Assembly (NCBI GenBank): GCA_030651815.1
Contig: JAUSBW010000191.1
Coordinates: 1 to 60,557 of the forward strand
Direction: 5' to 3'
DNA: 60,557 nt
Source: Methanoregula sp.
GTDB lineage: Archaea > Halobacteriota > Methanomicrobia > Methanomicrobiales > Methanospirillaceae
Positions 18,744 through 28,447 of the stretch are shown here, piece after piece. The notes beneath the pieces were generated by a model that worked only from the letters and a program-made list of their open reading frames with translations, did no database searches and was not told the DNA's origin. Each line of letters starts with the position of its first letter. Position 1 is the first letter of the stretch. A program made the position numbers and the translations under genes.

Positions 18744-20096
18744 ATGAAATCCATCATTCTTGCCGGCGGTGTCGGGACACGACTCTGGCCACTCTCCCGC
18801 GAGTACTATCCCAAGCAGTTCATCCAGCTGGATGGTCATTCGCTCTTCCAGAGAACATGTGAGCGGGCAGCCCTGATTTCAGGGTATGAAGGGATCTACG
18901 TTGTGACAAACGAGATTCACCATTATCTGGTTCAGAACCAGTTCGAAGAACTCGGCTATTCCCTGCCTGAGGATCATCTTCTCGCAGAACCCACTGGGAA
19001 AAATACCCTGCCTGCCATTGCGTGGGCAATGCAGCGCATCCGGGCAGACGACCCTTCGGCATCAGCCATCGTCTTCCCCAGCGATCACCAATTGGGCGAT
19101 GCAGCACTCGACCAGATCCGGGCGGCAGAACCACTTGCCATGCAGTATCTGGTTACATTCGGTGTCAGGCCCACATCACCGCACACCGGCTACGGTTACA
19201 TCAAACCGGGTAAACCCCTGTCGGTGGGCAGCGTCGTTGATGAGTTCCGGGAGAAACCCGATGAGAAGACCGCAGGAGAATATGTTAAGAGCGGGTATCT
19301 CTGGAACAGCGGGATATTCCTCCTGTCTGCAAGCTGTTTTTTTGATGAACTGAAACGATATAACCCGGCACTTTTCAACGCGTTCTCTGACGGGAGCATT
19401 CCCGATTATTCAAGCCTTGAGTCCATATCGATCGATTACGGGCTGCTCGAGCATTCACAGCGCGTGGCGGTAGTCCCGTTGGACGCTCCATGGAGCGATC
19501 TCGGGACGTTCAAGGCGCTCTACGATGTCGAACGCCACGATGCGCAGGGGAATGTTGGTAAAGCAGAATACCTCTCGGCAAAAAACAATTACGTGTACGC
19601 TTCGGGAAAGCATGTCGGGCTCATTGGCGTGCACGATCTGGTGGTGGTGGATACCACGGATGCACTCCTCATCTGCGACAACAAACATACCGAGCAGGTA
19701 AAAAAACTCGTCAACCTCTACAATAAAGCAAAAGATCCGATAACCCGTTTCCACAGGCAGGTACACCGCCCATGGGGCTCGTATACCGTGCTCGAGGAGT
19801 CCGGAGTCTATAAAATAAAACGGGTAACCGTAAGACCTAACCAGAAGCTCTCACTCCAGCTCCATCATCACCGGAGTGAGCACTGGGTGGTAGTGAGTGG
19901 CACAGCAGAAGTCGAACTTGATGGCGAGACCCGGCTGCTCCGGAAAGGCGAGAGCACATTTGTCCGCAGCGGGATGAAACACCGCTTGAGAAATCCCGGT
20001 GTGATCCCGCTTGAGGTAATAGAGGTACAGCTCGGGGAGTACCTCGAAGAGGATGATATCGTCCGGTTCGAGGATGATTACGGCAGGGTGGAGTGA
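18744..20096 (+). CDS. manC: Mannose-1-phosphate guanylyltransferase / mannose-6-phosphate isomerase
   Basis: A 450-residue bifunctional-type protein. The N-terminal nucleotidyltransferase has the LAGGVGTRLWPLSR signature and PKQF at residues about 5-30 and makes GDP-mannose from mannose 1-phosphate and GTP. The C-terminal cupin (RPWGSYTVLE near 342, HHHRSEHWVVVSG near 375) matches the phosphomannose isomerase part. GDP-mannose would feed the mannosyl transferases of the 28-36 kb glycan island. Confidence 0.95.
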   Translation: MKSIILAGGVGTRLWPLSREYYPKQFIQLDGHSLFQRTCERAALISGYEGIYVVTNEIHHYLVQNQFEELGYSLPEDHLLAEPTGKNTLPAIAWAMQRIRADDPSASAIVFPSDHQLGDAALDQIRAAEPLAMQYLVTFGVRPTSPHTGYGYIKPGKPLSVGSVVDEFREKPDEKTAGEYVKSGYLWNSGIFLLSASCFFDELKRYNPALFNAFSDGSIPDYSSLESISIDYGLLEHSQRVAVVPLDAPWSDLGTFKALYDVERHDAQGNVGKAEYLSAKNNYVYASGKHVGLIGVHDLVVVDTTDALLICDNKHTEQVKKLVNLYNKAKDPITRFHRQVHRPWGSYTVLEESGVYKIKRVTVRPNQKLSLQLHHHRSEHWVVVSGTAEVELDGETRLLRKGESTFVRSGMKHRLRNPGVIPLEVIEVQLGEYLEEDDIVRFEDDYGRVE

Positions 20097-20572
20097 GGGG
20101 GGGTTTTGATTTCTGTTTATCGCGCGGTATCTTTACGGTTGAATGGGGGACGTGCCAGATCCCGCCTCACAATATGACAGCTGTAACAAGAAACCAAGTG
20201 ACAGAATACACAAATGCCCTCTTATCCGTCTGAAATGTCCCTCCCACCGCAAGCGTATCTGGTAACAGTTTCATCTGAAAGGATATAGAGCGAGGCAGAG
20301 AGATCAGGAAGTCTGAACCGGTCAATCCGCACGGAAAAAGACACCATGGAATAGCAAATGTTGATCCAGAGTAGGTGTCGTTATCTGTCTGAAGAAAACG
20401 GGCTGACACACCAGAACCAGAAGATAAGGAACCGGACTGTTTCTGCTTTTTTCACTGGACTGCAGACGGACGCAGCAGTTCCCGGTTCATTCCGGTTTTC
20501 TGGTAATCCGGCTGGAAACAATCCCGCATCAAACAGTGATATTAATACCTCGGAAGAACGTGATATTTATCG
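20097..20572. other. 476-bp intergenic region, no gene recognised
   Basis: A minus-strand reading of 80 codons (20167-20409) has no recognisable similarity and uncoding-like composition, so I do not call it. The only clear signal is a TATA-like GATATTAATACC near 20538-20549, about 30 bp before the next ATG, which predicts a leaderless transcript. Confidence 0.5.
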
Positions 20573-22273
20573 ATGTCGTCTTATTTTAATGACACAGACC
20601 ATATCGCCCTTTTCGCTGCCGGGTTTGATCTCATCCGTGATGAACTGCCCAAACATCATATCCTGGAGATCATCACCGAAATTAATGATGAACTGACAAC
20701 GAATCCATACGATTACAATGCCATTCTCGCTCTCGATGGGCTCTATGACGCGATTGATGAACGGGACGATGCGATTGTTGCGCTCTCCCGGTATAAAGAC
20801 CGCCCTAATCAGGATTTCATTGATCCGGAACGGGTGAACCGCACAATTTTGTTACTCCGCACCGCCCGGCAGCGGATGAAAAAAGGCGAGCGCAAAGAGT
20901 CTGAACGGTTGTTTGACGAGGTGATCGCGCGGGCACCGGATGCAACCACCTGGATCGCGGAAAATCCAGCGGATTTCCCTGTTGATTCCCCTGCCCTGCC
21001 ATTGTGTGCCCTGCTTGCGTACGGGTACAAGAATGACAAGAGAGGATTCACTGCTGCATGGCACGCAATACTCGAACGATTTGAGTTAACTGAACCTGTT
21101 CCTGAAGAAGACTTTCTCGATAATTTTAGAGAATACACACTGTTTGATGTTCTCCCCTACCGGGAACACATAGACGGAATCAGTTTTCTTTTTAAATTTG
21201 GCATCATGGAGTGCAGAGAACAGGAGATATTTTCTCTTGTTGCTTTTTTGGAAAATTATCTCGAAGGACTGGCGGATCATGTATTCAATGTGGGGACGGA
21301 ATTCGGATTCACCGAATGTCTCCCGGCAATGGGCGTGATAACGGCAATCTCCCATGGCGCCGCAAGGACGATTGAAGAGATCATAAAAAAAGAGCATGCG
21401 GTGACAACAAAAGCACTCCTGGATGCCATACAGGCTGATCTTGTTGAAATCCGAAAAACGGGAACACAGATGCTCGTTCTCGAAACCCTGACGCACTGGT
21501 CGTTTCATCCGGTACGCCCGGTGCCTGATATGGTCAGCCTGTTGCGGGGACAATCGCATGGAAACGATGACCTGATCGCAGAGCTGCTCGATATGATGGG
21601 CGATGAGTTGCCATACGAGATCCTTGCAGAGACAGTATCGAATCTTTCAGTTTCGGGGGAAATTGAATCGCGCCTCAAAAAGAAACGGTATACCCTGTTG
21701 AAAAACATGGGCAGGTACAATGAAGCGCTTGCACTCGCAGCGCAGGATGACACAATCATGCCAAAAGGAGAGGATTATGATCTCCTGAAAATTAAGGCAT
21801 TCGAAGAATCCGGGCAGTACATCGAAGCGTTCAATTATCTTCTCGACTGCATCAAAGACGGGCGCTTATTAAACGAGGTGCCCCGGTTATTCGAGCTTGG
21901 GCTTTGTTTAGAAAAGCCTGAAGATTTGCGCTTTGCATTGCCCATCCTGCAATCTCAGGGGATCTCTGGAGGGGCGTACATGCTGAAAGCCTATGACCAC
22001 CTTCTGCAGAAAGACCTGAACCGGGGTCTTGCATTGATCGAACAGGCACAAGATGCAGGATTTCCCCGGGATACTGCATTGATCTATTCCGCACGGTTCC
22101 TTGCCGCAGCCGGGTATCCAAAACGGGTGATCGGGCTCTGTGAGAAGATGGAAAAAAAGAACATGTACCCACAGTATGTCTTCCCGCTGCTCATCGGGGC
22201 TTACCGGTCACTCGGTAAGGAGAAGGATGCACGAGCAGCGGAAGAGAAGTTCAGGAAGATTCGTCAGAGCTGA
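20573..22273 (+). CDS. Large helical-repeat (TPR-like) protein of unknown function
   Basis: A 566-residue soluble protein, almost entirely predicted helix, without signal peptide or membrane segment. Regular helix pairs typical of TPR/HEAT-like solenoids are visible in the first 130 residues (AILALDGLYDAIDERDDAIVAL) and from about 365 to the end (YNEALALAAQD, GQYIEAFNYLLDCI, AAGYPKRVIGLCEKME, AYRSLGKEKDARAAEEKF). The middle (about 180-340) is less repetitive and acidic. Such proteins are usually assembly or scaffold factors; nothing in the neighbourhood points to a partner. It converges with the YgiQ gene, with 25 bp between the stops. Confidence 0.8.
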   Translation: MSSYFNDTDHIALFAAGFDLIRDELPKHHILEIITEINDELTTNPYDYNAILALDGLYDAIDERDDAIVALSRYKDRPNQDFIDPERVNRTILLLRTARQRMKKGERKESERLFDEVIARAPDATTWIAENPADFPVDSPALPLCALLAYGYKNDKRGFTAAWHAILERFELTEPVPEEDFLDNFREYTLFDVLPYREHIDGISFLFKFGIMECREQEIFSLVAFLENYLEGLADHVFNVGTEFGFTECLPAMGVITAISHGAARTIEEIIKKEHAVTTKALLDAIQADLVEIRKTGTQMLVLETLTHWSFHPVRPVPDMVSLLRGQSHGNDDLIAELLDMMGDELPYEILAETVSNLSVSGEIESRLKKKRYTLLKNMGRYNEALALAAQDDTIMPKGEDYDLLKIKAFEESGQYIEAFNYLLDCIKDGRLLNEVPRLFELGLCLEKPEDLRFALPILQSQGISGGAYMLKAYDHLLQKDLNRGLALIEQAQDAGFPRDTALIYSARFLAAAGYPKRVIGLCEKMEKKNMYPQYVFPLLIGAYRSLGKEKDARAAEEKFRKIRQS

Positions 22274-22298
22274 CAGGGCAAGGTCATACAACTGGATC

Positions 22299-24071
22299 TC
22301 AGAGGTTCCAGGCACCTATCAGATCCGCTCTGCCTGCCAACTTAAGACCCTCAATGACGAGCGCACGGTTGCGGGGATCCTTGTAGTGCAGGAGCGCCCG
22401 CTGGATCTTCTTCTCCTGACCTTTGGGCACATGCACCGGCTCGAGCGTGAACGGATTGAGCCCCGTGTAATACATGCAGGTGGAGACACTCATCGGTGTG
22501 GGTGTAAAGTCCTGCACCTGTTCCGTGTAGAGCCGGTTATCGCGGATGTAGAGGGCGAGCTCGATCATGTCAGCCATTGTGCAGCCGGGATGTCCTGACA
22601 TGAAGTAGGGCAGGAGGTACTGCCTGCTCTTTTTTCCTTTCTGGAGCGCCTCGAACTGCTCACGGAAGCGGTCAAAGACCGCCCGGTCCGGCTTGTTCAT
22701 GATGCCGGTCACTTTCTTTGCAATATGTTCCGGTGCAACCTTGAGATGCCCGGATACGTGATGATCGCAGATCGTGCGGAGATAATCTGCATCATCGGCA
22801 AGAGCGAGATCGTAGCGGATACCCGAACCGATGAAGACCCATTTCACTCCCGGAACTTCCCTTAGTTTTTCCAGAAGAACGCACTGGTCCCTGTGACTTG
22901 TCTTGAGGGATTTACAGGACGGGGTGCAGTGCTTATTCCGACAGGCACCATACGTTTCCCACTGCTCGCACGAGAGGCCGTACATGTTTGCAGTCGGACC
23001 ACCTACATCCTGAACAATGCCTTTGAACTCCGGCATCTTCGTCATCCGGGTCACTTCACTTATGATCGATGCGCTGCTCCGGCTCTGGATGATCCTGCCC
23101 TGGTGATGAGTGAGGGCACAGAATGAGCAGGCGCCAAAACAGCCCCGGTGACTCATTACCGAGAACTGCACGGGTTCGAGAGCGGGGACTGGTTGTTTGT
23201 AGGACGGGTGTGCCCGCCGGTTGAACGGGAGATCGTAAATATGGTCGAGCTCTTTTGTTGTGAGTGGGAGTGCAGGGGGATTCTGGATGACGACCGTTTT
23301 TGGGTGCGGCTGGGCCACGGGTTTTCCCCTCACCGGATCCTGCTCGTAATAGTGCTGGGCGAATGCACGGGCGTACGCGGTTTTGTCCTGTGAGACTTCA
23401 GTAAACCCGGGCAGTTCGACAATCCCTTCAGGACGCCTGTTGCGCCATTCTGCAACTTCCATTGCATACGCAGTTCCCCGCACATTCCGCAGGGATGCGA
23501 TGGGTTCTCCGGCTGCAAGCCTCCGGGCGATCTCTGTTACCTGATGCTCGCCCATGCCAAAGACAAGAAGATCGGCCGGGGCGTCAGCAAGGAGCGCCTG
23601 ACGCACGCGATCCTGCCAGTAATCATAGTGAGCAAATCTCCGGAGACTGGCTTCAATGCCCCCGATGATAATGGGTGTGTCCGGGAAGAGACCGTGCACC
23701 TTGTTGGTGTAGACGATCGTTGCACGGTCCGGGCGCCGTAGGATCCCTCCCAGTGAATAAACATCATCACTCCGCCGTTTCAGGTTGGGGGTGAAGTGGT
23801 TCACCATCGAATCCACGTTGCCCGACGAGATGCCAAAGAACAGGCGGGGTTTTCCCAGAGCAGTAAAACCGGTATCGGTCTTCCAGTCTGGCTGGGCAAT
23901 GATCCCCACGGTATATCCTGCGTCCCAGAGAACCCTGCCAATCATGGCTGTGCCAAACGAGGGGTGATCCACATAGGCATCACCGGTGACAAGGATGATG
24001 TCGAACTGCCGGATTCCCGGTTTTTCCCCTTCTTTGAGGGACATGGGGAGGAACGCAGGCTGACGGGTCAT
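22299..24071 (-). CDS. YgiQ family radical SAM protein
   Basis: A 590-residue member of the YgiQ/UPF0313 family. An N-terminal B12-binding-like region (FDIILVTGDAYVDHPSFG) precedes a radical SAM core whose cluster motif is CFGACSFC (CxxxCxxC) near residue 310. A family-typical Cys set (CRNKHCTPSCKS) near 380 could hold a second cluster. The reaction catalysed by YgiQ proteins is unknown. Length and conserved blocks (HPSYKQPVPALE, VAPEHIAKKVTGIMNKP) are normal. It lies 49 bp downstream of the PPC-domain gene on the same strand. Confidence 0.93.
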   Translation of the reverse strand: MTRQPAFLPMSLKEGEKPGIRQFDIILVTGDAYVDHPSFGTAMIGRVLWDAGYTVGIIAQPDWKTDTGFTALGKPRLFFGISSGNVDSMVNHFTPNLKRRSDDVYSLGGILRRPDRATIVYTNKVHGLFPDTPIIIGGIEASLRRFAHYDYWQDRVRQALLADAPADLLVFGMGEHQVTEIARRLAAGEPIASLRNVRGTAYAMEVAEWRNRRPEGIVELPGFTEVSQDKTAYARAFAQHYYEQDPVRGKPVAQPHPKTVVIQNPPALPLTTKELDHIYDLPFNRRAHPSYKQPVPALEPVQFSVMSHRGCFGACSFCALTHHQGRIIQSRSSASIISEVTRMTKMPEFKGIVQDVGGPTANMYGLSCEQWETYGACRNKHCTPSCKSLKTSHRDQCVLLEKLREVPGVKWVFIGSGIRYDLALADDADYLRTICDHHVSGHLKVAPEHIAKKVTGIMNKPDRAVFDRFREQFEALQKGKKSRQYLLPYFMSGHPGCTMADMIELALYIRDNRLYTEQVQDFTPTPMSVSTCMYYTGLNPFTLEPVHVPKGQEKKIQRALLHYKDPRNRALVIEGLKLAGRADLIGAWNL

Positions 24072-24120
24072 GGCAAAAACAGACCTGGGTGGGTGTTCAT
24101 GATGGGAGATATTGTGAAGA

Positions 24121-24708
24121 TCATTGGGAGGGGCGACGGGTCAGGTCCCGGATAATCTCGGCAAGTCCGCCCGGAAGATCATCCTTATCTTTCTTTTTCT
24201 CTACGGGAGGAGCTGCTTCTTTTTGTTCTGAGGGTTTCTCAAAATCAGTGAGCTTTACGGCATCCCCCCGCTCTCCCAGGACCGGAAGATGGAGCTGAGT
24301 CTTCTGATCGAATTCCCTGCGGGCTTTGAGACCGGTGAACTCCATGATGACCGCTTCAATGATGAGATAGGTTGTGGCTTTTTCTCTGAGACAGCCGGTG
24401 AGAGCGTGCCCTGAACGACCGACGGAGGCATGGTAATGGATATGGGGGCCGCCTTCGCCCGGGTAGATGGTGCCGACTCCAAATACTTCCCAGCCGCCTT
24501 CAAACATTACAAAATGCGGAACGGGGGGTATGACCGGTTCTTCCGGACCGGTCACCATTCTCCCGTTCATCAGGGCGCCAAGGAAGGTGATCGAACCGGC
24601 CTGGATACCTTTGTCGAGAATGAACTGACGCAGCGAGACGAGCATATCTTCGCCGTCATCAATCCTCACGACAAAGACCCTGCCGAGCTGACCTTCCGTA
24701 TATTGCAT
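24121..24708 (-). CDS. PPC/DUF296 domain protein
   Basis: A 195-residue protein whose first 135 residues form a PPC (plant and prokaryote conserved, DUF296) domain: RVFVVRIDDGEDMLVSL, GSITFLGALMNG and the GGPHIHYHASVGR His cluster near 87, which in family structures binds a metal. The C-terminal 50 residues are a charged linker (KEAAPPVEKKKDKDD) and a short helix, an unusual extension. PPC domains assemble as trimers and in some proteins aid DNA binding; no AT-hook is present here. Probably co-transcribed with the downstream YgiQ gene. Confidence 0.85.
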   Translation of the reverse strand: MQYTEGQLGRVFVVRIDDGEDMLVSLRQFILDKGIQAGSITFLGALMNGRMVTGPEEPVIPPVPHFVMFEGGWEVFGVGTIYPGEGGPHIHYHASVGRSGHALTGCLREKATTYLIIEAVIMEFTGLKARREFDQKTQLHLPVLGERGDAVKLTDFEKPSEQKEAAPPVEKKKDKDDLPGGLAEIIRDLTRRPSQ

Positions 24709-24832
24709 ATGATCAGATTCCTATTTTGATATTCATATGGTTTGTGCGGGTTTATATCTTGTATGACCGTCCCTTGACCCTCGTTTGGTTTGTCCGGTAA
24801 CGTCCGACCTGTTCATTAAAAAAGAGGGTAGA

Positions 24833-26659
24833 TTATCGTCCCCCGGCTCCACCGCCACCAAAACCCCCGCCTCCGCCAAACCCTCCACCGCCAAAGCCGC
24901 CCCCTCCGGAACTGCCGTGACTCGGGGGGCTGAAGTGCATGAGTGGAATAAACGCTGCGTTCATACCTATAACCCCTATAGGGACCCCGGTTTCGGGGAT
25001 GCTGATCATGAGTGTCTTCATGGCACGCTCTACTTTAGCACCGACACCGAGCGCTGTACCATATACCAGCCATTCTCCCCACATGGATAGATCTGCGGGT
25101 GCATACTTCTGGATCATGGCCATGTCCGAGAGGAAGCGGGTGAATGCATCCCATTCCAGTTTTTCCTTGTACCGGTCATCCTTCCAGTGCCCGAACAATG
25201 TTGAGGGGGCGATAATTGCTATCACAAGCTGTACAAGCACAATTGCCCAGAGTATGACTGCCAGAAACAGGATGTACGACTGCATAGGTGCGACAAATGC
25301 GAAGATCATTGTGATGGCAAACAGGACAATTGTCACGAGCAGCAGGGGTACGATATGCTCTCTCCCGTCCACAATATACTGGTTTGAGATCGATGTATCC
25401 ACCCTGCTGGTAACATCGGTAAGCGATCGCTGGTACTGCAAGGCTTTCTCTTCTGCACTGCTGACCGTCCTGGCACGTTTCGCAAGCTCTGCAATCGAAT
25501 CGGTGTCCAGCACGCCATTTTCAGAAACGAGCCCGACAAACCCGAGCACCCTCAGCTCGTACGGATCGGTGGTTGCCGTTGAGAGCACCCGGATCTCGAT
25601 GCCTTTGCCTTCACCCTTCTCGGTAATCGAGATGATCTTTCTCTTGTGAAGATCGAGCAGAGTCGCGTAATAACCGTCTTCATCGAAATCAAGCGCATCG
25701 CCTTTGAAGAGCAGGTTCACCTGCCAGGGTTTGAGCGCAGTTGACGGGAGGGTGCTCAGGTACGCAGGAACGGTGAATTCCCTCTCCCTGCCATAGCGGT
25801 TGTAGATCACAATGAAGAGAAGCGGCACCAGAATCACGGTCACCTTCGCAACCCAACTCAGCAGGATTGACAGGAAGTAAGGAACGTTATACCAGAAACT
25901 CGCGGAGGCGGTCTTACTCTGGATGTCCTGACCTTCAGTTCGGAACCCATTGATTCGGGAAAAACCCTGTGCATTTCCTACCATCTCAACGGCAATGATC
26001 TCGTTTGCTGCTGCACTACCGGTGATGATATAATGGTCTCCGGATTTTTGTGTTGTCAGCGATGGGGGGTATGCATATAACTGTTCGATATTTTTTGCAG
26101 GTACGGTGATCCTGATTGCCCGGTACGGGATATGGTTTTCCCCGGCCAGTTTAAGGTTCAGGTGCGTCGCAACTGTATCATATTCAACGGGCGGGTACAG
26201 GGTATATGTGTAATCAACAGAATATTTCCCGGCAGAATAATAATTGGGATTGAATACACCTACTTCATCTGATAGTGCAAGATTTTCAATGCGGGACTTC
26301 GATTCACTGGCCCCGGCACCACCAGTGACCCGGACCGTCCCTGAGTCATCCTTTGCATACCCGATTGTACCCTCTGGGGGGACCATCGAGACGAACCGGA
26401 CGGAGGGCTGGGTTGGGCTGCCGTCGAATACGAGCGGGGCTTCCCACGTGCGATAGAGCATGCGGTACTGGCCTGAAGACAGGACATCATAGGTAAAGTG
26501 TTCATGAAGGCTCCCGTCTTCTGCAAGGGTCGCCTCATACGAATCAACCGCAAGATTCCCATCGAAAAGAGGGGGGATAAAGGTGACTGCGAGCAGCCCG
26601 ATTATCCCGAGGACAAGTCCGCCGATGACAAGTGCGGTCAGCTGTCTTTTTTCGCTCAC
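24833..26659 (-). CDS. DUF2207 domain-containing membrane protein with Gly-rich tail
   Basis: A 608-residue membrane protein. A transmembrane helix near 8-28 is followed by an extracytoplasmic beta-rich DUF2207 domain (LHEHFTYDVLSSGQYRMLYRTWE). Further membrane segments lie near 270-290 and at 430-485 as a closely spaced pair (ITMIFAFVAPMQSYILFL and WAIVLVQLVIAIIAP). The C-terminus is nearly all Gly, Phe and Ser (GGGFGGGGFGGGGGFGGGG). DUF2207 proteins usually pair with LemA; here lemA starts the same unit 13 bp upstream. The function of the pair is unknown, with a cell-envelope role suspected. Confidence 0.9.
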   Translation of the reverse strand: MSEKRQLTALVIGGLVLGIIGLLAVTFIPPLFDGNLAVDSYEATLAEDGSLHEHFTYDVLSSGQYRMLYRTWEAPLVFDGSPTQPSVRFVSMVPPEGTIGYAKDDSGTVRVTGGAGASESKSRIENLALSDEVGVFNPNYYSAGKYSVDYTYTLYPPVEYDTVATHLNLKLAGENHIPYRAIRITVPAKNIEQLYAYPPSLTTQKSGDHYIITGSAAANEIIAVEMVGNAQGFSRINGFRTEGQDIQSKTASASFWYNVPYFLSILLSWVAKVTVILVPLLFIVIYNRYGREREFTVPAYLSTLPSTALKPWQVNLLFKGDALDFDEDGYYATLLDLHKRKIISITEKGEGKGIEIRVLSTATTDPYELRVLGFVGLVSENGVLDTDSIAELAKRARTVSSAEEKALQYQRSLTDVTSRVDTSISNQYIVDGREHIVPLLLVTIVLFAITMIFAFVAPMQSYILFLAVILWAIVLVQLVIAIIAPSTLFGHWKDDRYKEKLEWDAFTRFLSDMAMIQKYAPADLSMWGEWLVYGTALGVGAKVERAMKTLMISIPETGVPIGVIGMNAAFIPLMHFSPPSHGSSGGGGFGGGGFGGGGGFGGGGAGGR

Positions 26660-26672
26660 GACGACTGCCTCA

Positions 26673-27242
26673 TCAGAATTCTATCTTCGGGGGAGTGGCG
26701 ATCGCTTCTTCGAATTGCAGGTACTCGAGTTTGATCAGCCCCATCTGCCTGCCTATGAAATTCGAGGGGATGGTGTCAATCATAGTATTGAATTCCTGCG
26801 AGATGTTGTTGAAGGTGTAACGCTGCCGCCCGATCTCGTCTTCAAGGTTCTTGACGGAATCCATCATGCTCATGACCGTGCCTGCGGTCTTGAGGTCGGG
26901 ATAATTTTCTGCTACTGCAAGGAGCCTGCCGAAGATCGAGCGGGATTCAGCCTCAACTTTGTTCAGGTCGCCGGGTCCTGCGGTCGCAACGCTTGCCCGC
27001 ATGGCGGTGACCTTTTCGAAGGTCTCTTTTTCAAACTTGGCATAGCTCTTCACAGAACCAAGGAGTTGCTCGATCATGTCCAGCCGCTTCTTCATGGCGA
27101 CCCGGATCTGGCCGAGGGTTGCCTCAGATGAATTTTTCAGCGCTACGAACCGGTTGTAAATGCCGATTATCCAGAAGATCAATCCTATGATCACAAGGAC
27201 AATAATTCCGGGGACAATCCATCCAATAAGACTCTCAAACAT
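26673..27242 (-). CDS. LemA family protein
   Basis: A 189-residue LemA protein: one N-terminal membrane helix (IVPGIIVLVIIGLIFWIIGIY) followed by a four-helix bundle with YNRFVALKNSSEATLGQIRVAMKKR and the C-terminal NTMIDTIPSNFIGRQMGL segment, both hallmarks of the family. Only the extreme N-terminus is likely outside. It is the first gene of a two-gene unit with the DUF2207 protein. The biochemical function of LemA is unknown. Confidence 0.95.
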   Translation of the reverse strand: MFESLIGWIVPGIIVLVIIGLIFWIIGIYNRFVALKNSSEATLGQIRVAMKKRLDMIEQLLGSVKSYAKFEKETFEKVTAMRASVATAGPGDLNKVEAESRSIFGRLLAVAENYPDLKTAGTVMSMMDSVKNLEDEIGRQRYTFNNISQEFNTMIDTIPSNFIGRQMGLIKLEYLQFEEAIATPPKIEF

Positions 27243-27339
27243 TGTTATTCAGAATAGTGATGATCGTTCTTAAAGATAAGATCATGGGGGAGTGTGATGA
27301 GAATCGCTAAAAAACGCAGGAGAAATGGGATGATATCCA

Positions 27340-28311
27340 TTATTGGAGAGTGAGCGACCCAACCACGCGGAGTTTGCCCCCTTCAAGATAGTGCAGCACC
27401 ACCCGTGCACCGGGCGGATATACCAGCGCTTTTTCCATGGTTAAGGTAATAGTCGGCATCCTCCAGTCTCCCTCAACAGTAATTTTTTCCAGCCGGGTAG
27501 GAAGGAACTGCATCCAGTGGCCGGCATACAGCACCATGCCTTCCTTGAGTGGGGCGGGCCAGTATTTCACGATCTGGGCTTTACCGGATATGGTGGTGGC
27601 GTGTTTTATTGCGGGATCGTTGGTCAGGACAAAACCACGGTCGAGATCTTCGGATTCGATATTTTTCAGGGCAAGACCAACCCGATCACCGGTGATCGCA
27701 TTGTCAGCATCATCATCATGTTTCTGGATGGAACGGATCTGGGTGGTTTTTTCCGTGGGAAGGACTTTTAACGTGTCGTGCTTTTTTATCGTTCCCTGGG
27801 CCACAAATCCAAGTACAACTACACCGACTCCTTTCACATTGAAATGGGAATCTACCGGCACCGATCCTTTTCCTGCTGTGTCGTGTGGTTTCTGGTGGGC
27901 GGTCTGTTTTACGGATATCCCGAGCATCTTCTCGCGTAGCCCGACGATATCTTCTTCAATCACTTCATAGTGCTCAAGAACCGTGCCTTTGATGAGCGGG
28001 GAGATCTGATCGGGCGTGATATAATTTTTCAGAATGAGATATCCGCTGGACTTGCCGGCACACTGGAGCATCAGCACACATTCCCCAAAGGTGGCGTTGA
28101 TCTCATCAACGACAAGGACCACCCGGTCTGATATGGAGACTGTGTAAAACAGTGAGGATAGTTTCTCCGGGTACCGGGTCGGTTCTATGAAGGTGACAGT
28201 GGCGTTACCTTTTTTCAGGTTATAAAAGGTGATATCGCTTACTGTGCCCTTCTTTCCCAGATCTTTGGCGTAATCGGGAGGGGCGAGGATTGCGACGGTG
28301 AGATTGGACAT
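27340..28311 (-). CDS. EF-Tu/SelB-like protein with a degenerate, non-GTP-binding G domain
   Basis: A 323-residue protein laid out like the first three domains of EF-Tu/SelB. Residues 1-120 follow the G-domain pattern (LTVAIL, SDITFYN, ATVTFIEP, DRVVLVVDEI), but the P-loop GxxxxGKT is replaced by LAPPDYAKDLGKKGT, DxPGH by EPTRYPEK and NKxD by LKNYITPDQ. Residues about 150-240 match the domain II beta barrel (VKGVGVVVLGFVAQGTIKKHD) and the rest a domain III-like barrel. It is therefore a pseudo-GTPase that may still bind RNA or the ribosome. I chose the ATG at 28311 because a TATA box lies about 37 bp upstream; the GTG at 28356 lies upstream of that box. Confidence 0.8.
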   Translation of the reverse strand: MSNLTVAILAPPDYAKDLGKKGTVSDITFYNLKKGNATVTFIEPTRYPEKLSSLFYTVSISDRVVLVVDEINATFGECVLMLQCAGKSSGYLILKNYITPDQISPLIKGTVLEHYEVIEEDIVGLREKMLGISVKQTAHQKPHDTAGKGSVPVDSHFNVKGVGVVVLGFVAQGTIKKHDTLKVLPTEKTTQIRSIQKHDDDADNAITGDRVGLALKNIESEDLDRGFVLTNDPAIKHATTISGKAQIVKYWPAPLKEGMVLYAGHWMQFLPTRLEKITVEGDWRMPTITLTMEKALVYPPGARVVLHYLEGGKLRVVGSLTLQ

Positions 28312-28344
28312 GTATGACAACAACTTGGTTGTGGGAGGATATGA

Positions 28345-28354
28345 GGATTTATAC
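28345..28354 (-). promoter_or_regulatory. TATA box of the pseudo-GTPase gene
   Basis: GTATAAATCC on the minus strand lies about 37 bp upstream of the chosen ATG at 28311. It excludes the GTG at 28356 as a start for a transcript made from here. Confidence 0.5.
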
Positions 28355-28447
28355 ACTTTATGTAACGGGATCGAATCACCGATTGAGATATAATAAATTG
28401 AATGCCAATGATAATGAGATATTTTTCATTTGTGCCCGTGGTGAACT

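Noticed and set aside
20167-20409. 80-codon minus-strand reading in the gap after manC
   Set aside because: No similarity, no ribosome-binding site or TATA box at the right place; probably chance.
24939-25649. 236-codon plus-strand reading opposite the DUF2207 gene
   Set aside because: It mirrors a clear DUF2207 protein and has Ser/Thr/Arg-rich shadow composition.
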